Assembly: GCA_964385465.1 (NCBI GenBank)
Contig: CAYLPJ010000044.1
Span: 1 to 55,165 of the forward strand
Direction of reading: 5' to 3'
DNA length: 55,165 nt
Source: CAYLPJ01 sp964385465
GTDB lineage: Bacteria > Planctomycetota > Phycisphaerae > SM23-33
Part shown: positions 44,016 through 53,713 of the stretch, piece by piece
How positions within the stretch are numbered: position 1 is the first letter of the stretch
Layout of the letters: every line of letters starts with the position of its first letter
Translations under genes and position numbers: made by a program
Notes under the pieces: model-generated
Told to the model about the DNA's origin: nothing
Seen by the model: the letters and a program-made list of their open reading frames with translations, nothing else
The model's database searches: none

Positions 44016-45275
44016 TTACGTCTCGATGCGGAACATGTCGCGGCGGACCGCCAGCCAGTACGCCCACTCGCAGTAGAGGATGGCGAACAGCCGCAGGCGG
44101 TCGTAGTCGTAGGTGCTCAGCAGCTCGCGGCACTGCCCGGCGAGGCGGTCGCGGTCGAAGTCCGCCAGCGGGCCGCGGGCCGGCTCGAAGACGCCCCGCC
44201 CGTGGGCCAGCAGCATGACGACCATCGCCTCGGCCGGCGCGCGGACGAGCCCGAACTCGCGATCGATGCACTCGGGTCGGTGCGCCCCGCCGGTCCGCCA
44301 GCCGCCGAGCTCGTAGGCGTCGCAATGGATCTCGGGCGAATACTCGCGGAACTGGAGCGACCGCTCGGCCACGATGGCGGCGTTGCCTCGCATGGCCTCG
44401 ACGTAGCACGCCCGGGTCCGGAAGTCCCTCTCGAGGGCCTCGAGGACGACCAGCGAGACCTGGTTCTGGAGCACGCCGTAGACGGCCTGGTGGCAGCCCC
44501 AGGCAAGGTACTCGACGCGCGACGGCGTGGCGACGTCGGCCAGGCGGGCGTGGCGGTTCTCGCTGAGCTTCTCGCGGTAGATCTCCGCCCAGCGGTCGCG
44601 CCCCGTCAGGGCGTGCCCGGCGGCGTAGAGGGCGAGGAGGCGGCTGGACCGGTCCGACCGGATGACGCCGATCTCCCCGACCAGCCCCGGCTTGGCGTCG
44701 TCGCGGAGCAGCGTGAACCCGTCCTCGGCGACGCGGCGGCAGGCGGCGTCGAGGATGTCGGCGATCTCGCGACGCTCGGCGTCGGTCGCCACTGGCGAGG
44801 TCGCGTACCGCCACAGGCCGTAGACGAACCACGTCACCTGGTCGGCCGACGTGTTGGGGTAGTGGGTCCGCCCGTCGCCGGGCAGCACGCCGCGGGCGAC
44901 GAAGCCCTCCCGCTCGCCGACGGTCCCCAGCGTCCGCAGGCCGCGGCACAGCCGCCGGGCCTTCTCGGCGTACTCCTCCCGCCCGGTCGCGGCGTGGGCG
45001 TCCAGCATGCACGCCGTGTACGCCCCGCCGTTGATCGCGCAGTCCTCCATGCCGGCCCCCCACCCGCAGGCGTTGGGGGTCTCGGCGGCGACCTCCTCGG
45101 CCGTCGGAAGGTGCGCCCACGGCTCGGGGGTGCCCGGCGGGGCGATGTAGTCGTACACCAGATCCACGTCCGGGTGGACGAACCGGGCCCAGATCGCCTC
45201 GTGGCAGCGGGCCATCCGCTCGGCGACGGCGGCGTCGGCGGGCAGGGCCGGCGCCGGTTTCGCGTCGGCCTTCAA
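44016..45275 (-). CDS. Uncharacterised (alpha/alpha)-toroid-like protein (419 aa)
   Basis: The best start is TTG at 45275, overlapping the TGA of the upstream Gfo/Idh gene (TTGA), so the pair is translationally coupled. The body is helix-rich with spaced motifs such as MEDCAINGGAYTACMLDAH, TSADQVTWFVYGLWRYA and YLAWGCHQAVYGVLQNQ, resembling six-hairpin glycosidase or glucuronyl-hydrolase folds. No signal peptide is visible. I cannot assign catalytic residues or a substrate. Operon partnership with a sugar oxidoreductase supports a role in carbohydrate breakdown. It might instead be a non-catalytic toroid. Confidence 0.65.
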   Translation of the reverse strand: MKADAKPAPALPADAAVAERMARCHEAIWARFVHPDVDLVYDYIAPPGTPEPWAHLPTAEEVAAETPNACGWGAGMEDCAINGGAYTACMLDAHAATGREEYAEKARRLCRGLRTLGTVGEREGFVARGVLPGDGRTHYPNTSADQVTWFVYGLWRYATSPVATDAERREIADILDAACRRVAEDGFTLLRDDAKPGLVGEIGVIRSDRSSRLLALYAAGHALTGRDRWAEIYREKLSENRHARLADVATPSRVEYLAWGCHQAVYGVLQNQVSLVVLEALERDFRTRACYVEAMRGNAAIVAERSLQFREYSPEIHCDAYELGGWRTGGAHRPECIDREFGLVRAPAEAMVVMLLAHGRGVFEPARGPLADFDRDRLAGQCRELLSTYDYDRLRLFAILYCEWAYWLAVRRDMFRIET

Positions 45276-46633
45276 AGCGACCAGCCTTCCCGGCACGGCG
45301 GGTCGAGGTACGGGTTGGCGTCGGAGAAGTTGGTGAACGTGACGGCCTTGGCGTCCCACTGGAGCTTCTGGCCCGGGAAGCGGGTGGCGATCACGCCCAG
45401 CAGGGCCAGTTCCGTCAGCGGCCCGCCGTACTCGAAGCTCGAGCCGGCCTGGCGCCCCTCGCGGACGGCGTCGAGCCAGTCCTGGTGATGCCCGCCCTTG
45501 ACGCGGGGGATGGTCTTCTCGGGCTGCTTGTAGGCCTTCATCTTCTCCTCGGGGATGATCCGGCAGCCGCCCGCGCCGTGGGAGCCGTGCTGGATGCCCC
45601 CCTCGCTGCCAATCAGGATCGCCCCCGTGCCGGGCACCTTGCGTTTCTCGGCCAGGCAGTCGGGGTGCGGGATGCGGTTGTTGCCGTCGTACCAGATCAG
45701 CGTCACCGGCCCGCGCTTGCCCTTGGCGGGGAACTCGAAGGTCACCTTGTTCGCCGGCGGGTAGGCGGGCAGGTGCTTGGCGGGGTCGTAGTCGGTCGGC
45801 TCGGCCAGGACGCTCGTCGGCGCGTCCAGATCGAGCGCCCAGAAGGCGGGATCGACGACGTGGCAGATCCAGTCGCCGATGGCGCCGGTGCCGAACGGCA
45901 GCCAGCCGCGCCAGTTCCAGGGCACGAAGACGGGGCAGTAGGGGCGCTTCTTCGCCGGGCCGAGCCAGAGGTCCCAGTCGAGCGTGCCGGGGATCTCGTG
46001 GGTCTTCTTCAGCTCCGGGAGCTTGTTGATCTGGCAGTAGACGTTCTTGAAGGCCGAGCAGGCGGCGTGGACCTCGGTGACCTGCCCGATGGCCCCGTCG
46101 CGGACCCACTCGACCAGCGAGCGGATGCGGTCGCTGCTGTGGCCCTGGTTGCCGACCTGCGTGATGACCTTGTGCTTCTTCGCCAGCTCGCGGAGGCGGC
46201 GGATCTCCCCCACCGAGTGGGCCAGGGGCTTCTCGCTGTAGACGTGCTTGCCGCGCGCGATCGCGTCGGCGAGGATCACCGCGTGCGTGTGGTCCGGCGT
46301 GCCCACGACCACCGCGTCGATCTCCTTGTCCATCTCGTCGAGCATCTTGCGGAAGTCGGCGTACTTCTTGGCCTTGGGGAACTGCTTCCAGGCCTTGGCG
46401 CCGCGCTTCTCGTCGACGTCGCACAGCGCGACGATGTTCTGGCTCTTGACGCCCTGGAGGTCCCGGTAGCCCCGCCCGCCGATGCCCACCACCGCGATGT
46501 TCAGCTTGTCGCTGGGGGCCTCGCCCCCTTTCTTCGCGCCCAGCACGTGCGCGGGCACGATCGAACAGGCCGCCGCACCCGCCGCCGCCGAACCCAGGAA
46601 CCGCCTGCGCGTCATCTTCGCCGTCTTGTCCAT
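45272..46633 (-). CDS. Gfo/Idh/MocA oxidoreductase with Tat leader, 2 (453 aa)
   Basis: The ATG at 46633 follows GGGAG. The Tat leader is MTRRRFLGSAAAGAAAC. The NAD(P)-binding motif is VVGIGGRGYRD, followed by VALCDVDEKR, GTPDHTH and SEKPLAHS. The C-terminal domain includes DWDLWLGPAKKRPYC and a GGHHQDWLD motif, typical of the planctomycete subgroup with the 'LWLGPA' sequence. It is related to but distinct from the other Gfo/Idh gene here. It shares an overlapping stop/start with the toroid-like gene. Likely a periplasmic sugar-type oxidoreductase. Confidence 0.9.
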   Translation of the reverse strand: MDKTAKMTRRRFLGSAAAGAAACSIVPAHVLGAKKGGEAPSDKLNIAVVGIGGRGYRDLQGVKSQNIVALCDVDEKRGAKAWKQFPKAKKYADFRKMLDEMDKEIDAVVVGTPDHTHAVILADAIARGKHVYSEKPLAHSVGEIRRLRELAKKHKVITQVGNQGHSSDRIRSLVEWVRDGAIGQVTEVHAACSAFKNVYCQINKLPELKKTHEIPGTLDWDLWLGPAKKRPYCPVFVPWNWRGWLPFGTGAIGDWICHVVDPAFWALDLDAPTSVLAEPTDYDPAKHLPAYPPANKVTFEFPAKGKRGPVTLIWYDGNNRIPHPDCLAEKRKVPGTGAILIGSEGGIQHGSHGAGGCRIIPEEKMKAYKQPEKTIPRVKGGHHQDWLDAVREGRQAGSSFEYGGPLTELALLGVIATRFPGQKLQWDAKAVTFTNFSDANPYLDPPCREGWSL

Positions 46634-46961
46634 CGTCGTCTCCCGTCGGATTGAGCCCATCCCCCGCGACACCGCCGCCGCGGGGACAATATACATACAA
46701 CAACCCCCGCCGGCGAGAGGGGCGGAGAGCCGCGGGGGCAAACGGCAACTGCCGAACGGCAGACGGCAAACAGACGGCAGGCCGCAAACGGCAAACGCCG
46801 GTGCCCCGGCCGGGCGCCCCGCCCCACTCCCCCCTCACCGGCCGGCCACGGGCCGACGCGCCGGCCCGTTCCCCCTTCCGACCTCCATCCCGCCCGGACG
46901 GGTTGAACCAATCAAGGCGGCCCCGTGTGCCGGGCCGACATGCTCCGCGAAAGGAATGCCG
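46634..46961. other. Divergent intergenic region with degenerate ACGGCAA repeats
   Basis: Upstream of a minus-strand Gfo/Idh gene and a plus-strand cupin gene. An A/T-rich stretch at 46686-46702 (ACAATATACATACAACA) may hold a -10 box, but no clear -35 is seen. Bases ~46739-46800 are a degenerate array of ACGGCA/GGCAAAC units. No gene is seen. Confidence 0.45.
46739..46800. repeat. Degenerate ~7-nt repeat (ACGGCAA type)
   Basis: About seven copies of ACGGCAA-like heptamers with insertions. The array is noncoding and probably arose by slippage; a function as a protein-binding array is possible but unsupported. Confidence 0.5.
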
Positions 46962-47324
46962 ATGTCGTTTCACGTGCTCAAGGACGCCGACGCCCGGGCC
47001 CGACGGACCGACGCCGACTGGGGCAGCCTCACCTGGCTGGCCGGGCAGGGCGTCGGCAACGCCGACGGGCTCACCCTCGGCCGCGTGGTCATCCGCGCCG
47101 GCCACAGCAACCCCGCCCACAGCCACGGCAACTGCGAGGAGGCCCTGTACCTGCTGGCCGGGCGGCTGGAGCACGCGGTCGGCGACGAGACCGTCACGCT
47201 CGAGCCGGGCGACACGCTGACCGTCCCGGCCGGGGTGGCCCATCACGCCCGCAGCGTCGGCGACGAGGATGCCGACATGATCGTCGCCTACTCCGCCGGC
47301 GACCGGGAGTTCACCAGGCACTGA
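46962..47324 (+). CDS. Single-domain cupin (120 aa)
   Basis: ATG at 46962 is chosen over an in-frame ATG at 46956 because AAAGGA then lies at a normal distance. Cupin motif 1 uses H53, H55 and E60 (PAHSHGNCEEALYLLAG); motif 2 uses H94 (VPAGVAHH), so all metal ligands are present. Such small cupins bind Mn, Fe or Zn and may be isomerases, dioxygenases or sugar-binding. It is 20 bases before the GH30-like gene and probably in its operon. Confidence 0.85.
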   Translation: MSFHVLKDADARARRTDADWGSLTWLAGQGVGNADGLTLGRVVIRAGHSNPAHSHGNCEEALYLLAGRLEHAVGDETVTLEPGDTLTVPAGVAHHARSVGDEDADMIVAYSAGDREFTRH

Positions 47325-47344
47325 CCCGCCGCCAGGAAGCCCCG

Positions 47345-48694
47345 ATGCGCAAGCTCATCGCCCTCGCCGCCCTTCTCGCCGCCGCGCCGTCCGCCCGCGC
47401 CGCCGATCCCCGGGCGCTGCCCCTGGACCCCGAGACGCGCTACCAGACCTTCGAAGGCTGGGGCATCGTGCTGCCCTGCTGGCTGTTCCGCACCGCCCGG
47501 ACGCTCGAGAAGTCCATCGAGCTGTACGACAAGGGCCCCACGAAGAGCCCCTACAGCGAGGCGCTGAACGCCGCGCTCGCCGCCGAGATGGTCGGGCGCG
47601 GGTTCAACCGCTTCCGCCTCGAGGTCGGCCCGCAGGTCGAGTTCCGCAACGACAACGACGACCCGAACACGCTGAACCCCGACGCCTTCCGCTTCGCCTG
47701 GCAGGACTGCATGGTCCGCGAGCAGTTGCTGCCCATGAAGCGCCTCCTCGACGCCCGCGGCGAGCCGACCGTCGTCTACATCAGCTACGACCTGCGAAGC
47801 GCCGCCACGCCGGACTGGCTCCTGGAGCCCGCCGAGTACGCCGAGATGGCCCTGGCGACCCTCACGCACCTCAAGAACACCTTCGACCTCGAGCCGAACT
47901 ACTGGAGCGTGCTCAACGAGCCGGGCAACGGCGGCCGGCCCGGCGACCCCGGGCTCTACGCCCGCCTGACGGCGGCGACGGGAAAGCGCCTCGCCGCCGC
48001 GGGCTTCGCCACGAAGATGTCCGGCCCCGAGTGCGTCACGCCCGGGCAGGTGGACGCGTACATGAAGGCCCTGTCGGCCACGCCGGGCGCCCTGGAGCAC
48101 TTCGCCCAGATCACCTACCACCTCTACCGCGACCCGGGGACCATCCGCCACCGCCGGACGATCCGCGACTGGGCGGCGAAGCTCGGCGTCACGGCCGCCC
48201 AGACCGAATGGATGGAGCAGAAGGACCTCGCCGTCGCCGAGCACATCCACCTCTGCCTGACCGAGGCCAACGCCGTCGCCTGGGAGCGGTACGCGTGGGA
48301 TGTCGGCACGAACGTTCGCCGGCAGAGCTTCCGCAGGCAGTCCACGGCGTGGTACGTCCGCCAGTACAGCCGCACCATCCGCCCCGGCGCGGTGCGGGTG
48401 GCGATCGGCGGCGGAGACGACACCCTCCGCCCTGTCGCCTTCCTCACGCCGGAGGGCAAGGCCGTCGTCGTCATCATCAACAAGGCCGACCGGCCCCGGA
48501 CCGTCCGCCTGGACAACCTGCCCCCCGGCCAGTACACCCACAGCGGCGTCGGCGGCGGGACCATCGGCAAGCCGCGAACCGCCGACGTCGGCGAGGCCGG
48601 CACGCTCGAGCTGACGCTCCGGGCGCGAGCCGTCACCGCCGTCACCGGCCGGCCGCCGCCCGAGACACCACCCCTCGAAGGAAGCGAGAAATGA
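47345..48694 (+). CDS. GH30-like secreted glycoside hydrolase (449 aa)
   Basis: ATG at 47345. Signal peptide ~1-19, then RYQTFEGWG (the QT..G.G opening of GH30). The acid/base is likely E192 in SVLNEPG and the nucleophile E288 in AAQTEWME, both at proper spacing on a TIM barrel. After ~residue 360 a small beta domain follows, as in GH30 enzymes. It should cleave beta-linked sugars (glucosides, xylans or galactans) with retention. The ending ATGA overlaps the next sulfatase start, implying coupling. Confidence 0.82.
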   Translation: MRKLIALAALLAAAPSARAADPRALPLDPETRYQTFEGWGIVLPCWLFRTARTLEKSIELYDKGPTKSPYSEALNAALAAEMVGRGFNRFRLEVGPQVEFRNDNDDPNTLNPDAFRFAWQDCMVREQLLPMKRLLDARGEPTVVYISYDLRSAATPDWLLEPAEYAEMALATLTHLKNTFDLEPNYWSVLNEPGNGGRPGDPGLYARLTAATGKRLAAAGFATKMSGPECVTPGQVDAYMKALSATPGALEHFAQITYHLYRDPGTIRHRRTIRDWAAKLGVTAAQTEWMEQKDLAVAEHIHLCLTEANAVAWERYAWDVGTNVRRQSFRRQSTAWYVRQYSRTIRPGAVRVAIGGGDDTLRPVAFLTPEGKAVVVIINKADRPRTVRLDNLPPGQYTHSGVGGGTIGKPRTADVGEAGTLELTLRARAVTAVTGRPPPETPPLEGSEK

Positions 48695-50115
48695 ACCGCA
48701 CGATCACACGCCGCGGATTCCTCCGCACGCTGGGCCGCTCGGCCGCCGCCGTCGCCGCGACGGGCATCCTGCCCGCCGCCCGCCGCGCCGCGGCCGCGAG
48801 GAAACGCAAGGGCCGCCCCAACATCATCGTCTTCATGCCCGACGACATCGGCTGGGAGGCGCACGGCTGCTACGGCTCGGCGGCGTACAAGACGCCGGTG
48901 ATCGACAAGCTGGCGGCCGGGGGGGTGCGGTTCGAGAACTGCCACGCCCAGCCGCTCTGCACGCCCTCGCGGGTGAAGATCATGACCGGGCGGTACAACT
49001 GCCGCAACTACGTGCGGTTCGGCCTGCTGGACAAGGGCGAGCGGACGTTCGGCAACATCCTGCGCGACGCGGGCTACGCCACGGGGATCGCCGGGAAGTG
49101 GCAGCTCGGCGGCGACGGCGAGACCGTCAGGCACTTCGGCTTCGACGAGCACTGCCTCTGGCACATCATCGGCCGCAGCGGCCGATACTGGAAGCCCCTG
49201 CTGGTGCACAACGGCAAGCAGGTCCAGCACGAGGCGACCGAATACGGCCCGGACCTGATCTGCGACTTCGCCCTGGACTTCATGGAACGCCACGCCGACG
49301 AGCCGTTCTTCCTCTACTACCCCATGGTGCTGACGCACTGGCCCTTCGACCCCACGCCGGACAGCGAGCCCGGGGGCAGCCGAAAGAAGCACGTCGCCTA
49401 CAAGGGCAGCAAGGGCGGCGAGGAGTACTTCCCCGACATGGTCGCCTACATGGACAAGATCGTCGGGCGGGTCGTCGACAAGCTGGACAAGCTCGGCCTT
49501 CGCGAGGACACGCTGATCCTCTTCACGGGGGACAACGGCACGGCGAGGATCAAGGGGAAGATGAAGGACGGGTCGCTGGCCGGCGGAAGCAAGGGCAGCA
49601 TGACCGACCGCGGAACGCGGGTGGCCCTGGTGGCCAACTGGCCCGGCTCGGTGCCCGGCGGGCGCGTCACCGACGCCCTCGTGGACTTCAGCGACTTCCT
49701 GCCCACCGTCTGCGAGGCCGCCGGCGCCAACGTCCCCGACGAGCCGACCGTCGACGGCGTCAGCTTCCTGCCGGTCCTCCGCGGCGAGAAGCGGGCCGTC
49801 CGCGAGTGGATCTTCTGCGACTACAACCCCAGGCCCCCAAGGCAGCCGAAGAACCCCGAGACCCGCGAGAAGGCCCTCCAGAAGGTCCGGAAGAAGCGCA
49901 AGAACCACCAGGTCGGCCGGTGGGCCCGAACCGAACGGTTCAAGCTCTACGGCACCGGGGACCTCTACGACGTCCCCAACGACCGCGACGAGAGAAAGCC
50001 CATCCCCCCCGGAAAGGGCACGCCCGAGGCCGAGGCCGCCCGCACGAAGCTCCAGGCCGTCCTGGACTCCATGCCCCCCTTCCGCCCCTTCCAGACCAGG
50101 CCGGGCAAAGCATAG
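48691..50115 (+). CDS. Type I sulfatase with Tat leader (474 aa)
   Basis: Overlaps the previous gene by 4 bases. A twin-Arg leader (ITRRGFLRTLGRSAAAVAATG) indicates Tat export. The formylglycine motif is C90-T-P-S-R (PLCTPSRVKIMTGR), with PDDIGWEAHGCYG for metal and FTGDNGT late. Export as a folded protein fits Cys-to-formylglycine maturation in the cytoplasm. It is expected to remove sulfate from oligosaccharides released by the GH30-like enzyme. Confidence 0.92.
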   Translation: MNRTITRRGFLRTLGRSAAAVAATGILPAARRAAAARKRKGRPNIIVFMPDDIGWEAHGCYGSAAYKTPVIDKLAAGGVRFENCHAQPLCTPSRVKIMTGRYNCRNYVRFGLLDKGERTFGNILRDAGYATGIAGKWQLGGDGETVRHFGFDEHCLWHIIGRSGRYWKPLLVHNGKQVQHEATEYGPDLICDFALDFMERHADEPFFLYYPMVLTHWPFDPTPDSEPGGSRKKHVAYKGSKGGEEYFPDMVAYMDKIVGRVVDKLDKLGLREDTLILFTGDNGTARIKGKMKDGSLAGGSKGSMTDRGTRVALVANWPGSVPGGRVTDALVDFSDFLPTVCEAAGANVPDEPTVDGVSFLPVLRGEKRAVREWIFCDYNPRPPRQPKNPETREKALQKVRKKRKNHQVGRWARTERFKLYGTGDLYDVPNDRDERKPIPPGKGTPEAEAARTKLQAVLDSMPPFRPFQTRPGKA

Positions 50116-50132
50116 CGCGTTGCTCGTCAGCG

Positions 50133-50217
50133 GGTAACCGGTGTCAGGCCGTGCCGGCGGGGCCGCCCGCGCCCCGGCCGGCGGGGACGGGCCGCCCGCC
50201 GACGCGAGCCGGTTACC
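50133..50217. terminator. Bidirectional structured region between convergent genes
   Basis: GGTAACCGG (50133-50141) pairs with CCGGTTACC (50209-50217), and the very GC-rich sequence between can fold further. It lies between the sulfatase stop and the stop of the converging large gene, which it overlaps by a few bases. Confidence 0.4.
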
Positions 50218-53200
50218 GCGCGATCACCCACGCCCAGGCGGTTTCCGCCGGGATGGTCAGCTCGGCGGCCGGGGAAGGCGGGGCGCCGCCCAGGGCGGTC
50301 GCCTTCAGCTCGCCGGCCGGCAGGCCGTACTCGCGGCGGTCCAGGGCCAGACGGCAGGTCACCGGCTCGCCGGAGACGTTCACCGCCAGCAGGGCCAGCT
50401 CGCCCGTGTCCCGCCGCCGCCACGCGGCGGTCAGCACCGCCGGCGTCGTCACGGGCCATACGCCGTGCCACCGCCAGTCGGCCGTCACCGCGGGCACGTC
50501 GCCGCGGGGCCTCGGCGGGCGCTCCATGCGCCCGGCGACGAAGTGCTCCAGCAGGCGGCGGCGGAGCTTGCCCAGCGTCCGCAGGAAGGCCGCGTCGCCC
50601 TCGCGCTTCGCCACGTCCGCGCCGATCCAGCCGATCTGCTCGCCGTAGCAGAGCTGCTGGCCCGCCTTCATCCGCAGGGCCCGCGCCGCGTCGGGGCCGC
50701 CGCGGTACGCGCGCCCGAACATCTGCACCGTCCCGCCGTACACCGCCGGGAACGCCGGCACCTGCCCCTGGTACTGCCAGTGCCACGTCAGGTACGCGTC
50801 GAACCACGGGATGTACGGCTCGGCGTTGCACTCGGTCGTCAGCGCACGACCCGGCGGCATCTCGCGCCGCAGCCTGCCCAGAAGCTCCCCGTACGACCGC
50901 ACCCACCAGCCGCCCCCGCCCAACCGGTGGCCGTGCGCCGCGTCGAAGCACAGCCGGGGCTTCGCGGCCGCGACCTGGTCAATGTACACCGCACGCGTGC
51001 CGCACTCGCCCATCAGCCGCAGGACGATCCCCCCCACGCGGTCCTGCCAGAGCTTCGTACTCGGGCACATGGCCGCCAGCTTCACCGGCGTCCCGTCGGA
51101 CTCCTTGGAGCCGTAGCTCTCGACGTACGGCCGGCCGGACTCGTCCTTCGCCGCCGCCGGGCGGGCCAGCGTGCCGAACCGCCAGTCGTTGGCGTCGCGG
51201 TCGCGGGTGTCCCACAGGCGCCCGTTGATGTAGGGCATGACGCAGGCCGGGTGGGCCGACTCCTGCTGGATCGTCCGCACCGCCTCGGCGAAGCCCTCCC
51301 TGGCCGGGAAGTAGTGCGGGTAGTCGTTGTCGAACGGGATCCGGTGCCAACTGTACCAGTGCAGCCCGCACGGCTGATCCATGACGCGGACGAACTCCCT
51401 GGCGAGCTTCGCCGCGTGGTCCGGCCCGCCGCCGATGAGCCCCCACATGCACAGCTCGCGGATCCACTTCGGCGAGTCCTCCCGCCCGCCGGGCCCCTGC
51501 CGGGGCCACCAGCTCGCCTCGGCGGCCGCCCAGCGGCGGTAGATGCGGCAGGCGTCGAACCAGTCGCCGCGGCATAGCTGCCAGGAGACCGGGAACGGCA
51601 GGTGCGCCCGCTCGCGGTGGCGGTGCATGTCCGGCAGGGGGACGTCGAAGCCCAGCACCACGCGCCGGGCCGTGGCGTCGGCCTCGGCGATCACGTCCTT
51701 CGTCCACGCGTTCGCGTCGTGGGCGGCCAGGTACAGCCCCGTCCCGCCGTCGCCGGCGTGGACGGCGAGGACCTGCATCGTCGTCCACCCGCTGGGGTAC
51801 GTGCCCCGGTACCGCAGGCGCTGCCCCCACGGGTCGCGCCCCACCACGCCGCAGCCCTTCGGGTAGAGCACGTCCACGCCGTCGGCGAACGCCCCCGCCG
51901 CCACCGGCGCGACCGTCAGCCGCCGCACCGCCCAGCCGGCGGGGCAGCCGGTGACCTCCACCCGCCAGTCCAGCCGCCCGGCGTTCGCGTCGGGCCCGGC
52001 CGTCATGCGGACGCCCAGCCCCTCCAGGCCGGGGACGTTCGGGTCCGACCAGCGGACCGCCAGGTTGCCCCGGGCCTCGGCGGCGCCCCAGCCGGTCCGC
52101 GGGGTCAGCTCGACGTCCTTGCCGGTATCGAGCTCTCGCAGCTCGGCGCGGAACAGAGGTTCCGCCGCCGCGGCGGCAAGGTCGGTGCCGGTGCCCGCGT
52201 CGAGGACGGCCAGCGCCCGCGTGTCGGCCCGGCAGACCGCCAGCGGAACCACCAGGTCCCCGGCGTGTGCGAGGGCGTCGTAGGGCGCGGCCTCGGCGTC
52301 CAGGCAGCGGGCGGCGCGGGCGAGGTCCCCCGCCGCCTCGGCCTTGGCGGCCAGGACGGCGCGGATCAGCCGCGCGCGGTCGCCGCCGGCGCCCCCCCTC
52401 GCGGCCACGATCCGCTCGTGCAGCGCCGCCCGTGTCGCCAGGACCGTCGCGTCGGCCCGGCGGCGCTGCCAGGCGGCGCGGGCGGCCTCGGGCGGGTCGT
52501 CGGCCTCGCCCAGCCACAGCCAGCCGGCGAACCGCTCGCGGCGGCCCCGCCAGCCCTGCCACGCCCGGCCGCCCCAGGCGTGGACGTAGGTCCCGTAGCC
52601 CCCCCGGCCGTCGTGGAGGATCAGCGTCCCGGCGCCGAGCACGCCGAGGCCGACGGCCCCGTCGTGGCAGATGCACCAGCGGTCGAAGTGGCGGCCCTTG
52701 CTGTCGGCCTTCAGCTCGCCCGCCTGTTGCGGCTCGCCGCCGGCCCAGCGCCCCAGCGGGTTGCCCCGCCACTTCAGCTCCAGAAAGTGCAGCTCGGACC
52801 ACGCCGCCGGGCGGTCCTGCAAGACGGCGGCGCGGACGAACGCCACGGGCCGGCGGCGAAGGTACACCCAGTCATACACCGCTCGCGGCCGGGAGTCGGG
52901 CCGCCGCCCGGCCGCGTTGCGGTATGCCGCCCGCGCCCGCAACGCGGTGGCCGTCGCGGACTCGTGCAGCACCGCCAGACGGGCGTTGGGGTCCTGGCAC
53001 AGGCGGTAGCCCCCCCGCTCGCCGTGGTGCACCCGGTCGCCCCACGGCCGAACGTCCACCGCCTTGCCGCTCTCGCGGAACCGCACCTGCACCGGCATCC
53101 CGCCGTGGCCGGCCTCGTGGCGCACGTCGGCCGCGCCCGAGCGAGCGACCGCGGCCGGGACGCGCCGCGCCTCGGCGGGCGTCATGCTCACCGTCAGCCG

Positions 53201-53500
53201 CCGCTCGCCGCCCGCCGGGGCGCCGGGCATGTCCAGCACGATCAGCCCGTCGCCGCCGGGCGTCAGCGGCGGCAGGACGCAGACGTCCACCTCGCCCCCG
53301 CCGGCCGCCGTCGCCCGCGCCTCGATCCGCATGCCGGCCCCGCCGTCCCGCAGCGGCGCCGGCAAGGCGATCGGCGCGACCACCAGCCCGTCGGCCGGGA
53401 CGTCCCGGACGATCACGAGCAGCTCCTCCCCCCGCGCCGCCGCACCGGTCAGCACCGTCGCCGCCGCCATCGCCCACGCCATTCGTCGAGTCGATTCCAC
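50213..53500 (-). CDS. Large secreted DUF6259-like protein (1,095 aa)
   Basis: Start GTG at 53500 with GGGAGG 6 bases upstream. Signal peptide ~1-24. The N-terminal ~400 residues are beta-rich. The central and C-terminal part (from ~650) resembles the DUF6259 TIM-barrel glycosidase-like family: LHWYSWHRIPFDNDYPHYFP, AVYIDQVAAAKPRLCFDA, TTECNAEPYIPWFDAYLTW, followed by a beta-sandwich ending AWAWVIAR. Asp in YIDQ and Glu in TTECN are candidate catalytic residues by analogy with GH36-like barrels. Substrate unknown; probably a glycosidase. Confidence 0.75.
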   Translation of the reverse strand: MESTRRMAWAMAAATVLTGAAARGEELLVIVRDVPADGLVVAPIALPAPLRDGGAGMRIEARATAAGGGEVDVCVLPPLTPGGDGLIVLDMPGAPAGGERRLTVSMTPAEARRVPAAVARSGAADVRHEAGHGGMPVQVRFRESGKAVDVRPWGDRVHHGERGGYRLCQDPNARLAVLHESATATALRARAAYRNAAGRRPDSRPRAVYDWVYLRRRPVAFVRAAVLQDRPAAWSELHFLELKWRGNPLGRWAGGEPQQAGELKADSKGRHFDRWCICHDGAVGLGVLGAGTLILHDGRGGYGTYVHAWGGRAWQGWRGRRERFAGWLWLGEADDPPEAARAAWQRRRADATVLATRAALHERIVAARGGAGGDRARLIRAVLAAKAEAAGDLARAARCLDAEAAPYDALAHAGDLVVPLAVCRADTRALAVLDAGTGTDLAAAAAEPLFRAELRELDTGKDVELTPRTGWGAAEARGNLAVRWSDPNVPGLEGLGVRMTAGPDANAGRLDWRVEVTGCPAGWAVRRLTVAPVAAGAFADGVDVLYPKGCGVVGRDPWGQRLRYRGTYPSGWTTMQVLAVHAGDGGTGLYLAAHDANAWTKDVIAEADATARRVVLGFDVPLPDMHRHRERAHLPFPVSWQLCRGDWFDACRIYRRWAAAEASWWPRQGPGGREDSPKWIRELCMWGLIGGGPDHAAKLAREFVRVMDQPCGLHWYSWHRIPFDNDYPHYFPAREGFAEAVRTIQQESAHPACVMPYINGRLWDTRDRDANDWRFGTLARPAAAKDESGRPYVESYGSKESDGTPVKLAAMCPSTKLWQDRVGGIVLRLMGECGTRAVYIDQVAAAKPRLCFDAAHGHRLGGGGWWVRSYGELLGRLRREMPPGRALTTECNAEPYIPWFDAYLTWHWQYQGQVPAFPAVYGGTVQMFGRAYRGGPDAARALRMKAGQQLCYGEQIGWIGADVAKREGDAAFLRTLGKLRRRLLEHFVAGRMERPPRPRGDVPAVTADWRWHGVWPVTTPAVLTAAWRRRDTGELALLAVNVSGEPVTCRLALDRREYGLPAGELKATALGGAPPSPAAELTIPAETAWAWVIAR

Positions 53501-53592
53501 AGGCCACCTCCCGCGCTCACAGCATACGCCAAAGCGCGTCGACAGGGCAGCCCCGGTTCGCGGGTTCGCCGCCCGCCAGCCCCCCCGGGCCT

Positions 53593-53620
53593 TGCCGCCG
53601 GCCTTTCAGGCGGTACGATG
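53593..53620 (+). promoter_or_regulatory. Predicted promoter of the GH32-like gene
   Basis: TTGCCG (53593-53598), 16 bases, TACGAT (53615-53620). Transcription would begin near 53627, ~87 bases before the ATG. Confidence 0.45.
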
Positions 53621-53713
53621 GGCCCGCCGCCGCCAGGCCCGGGCTTACGCCCCGACGCCGGCCGGGAGTGCGGCATGACCGCCGCCACGCCCCGCACGCA
53701 GGGAGGCACGACC

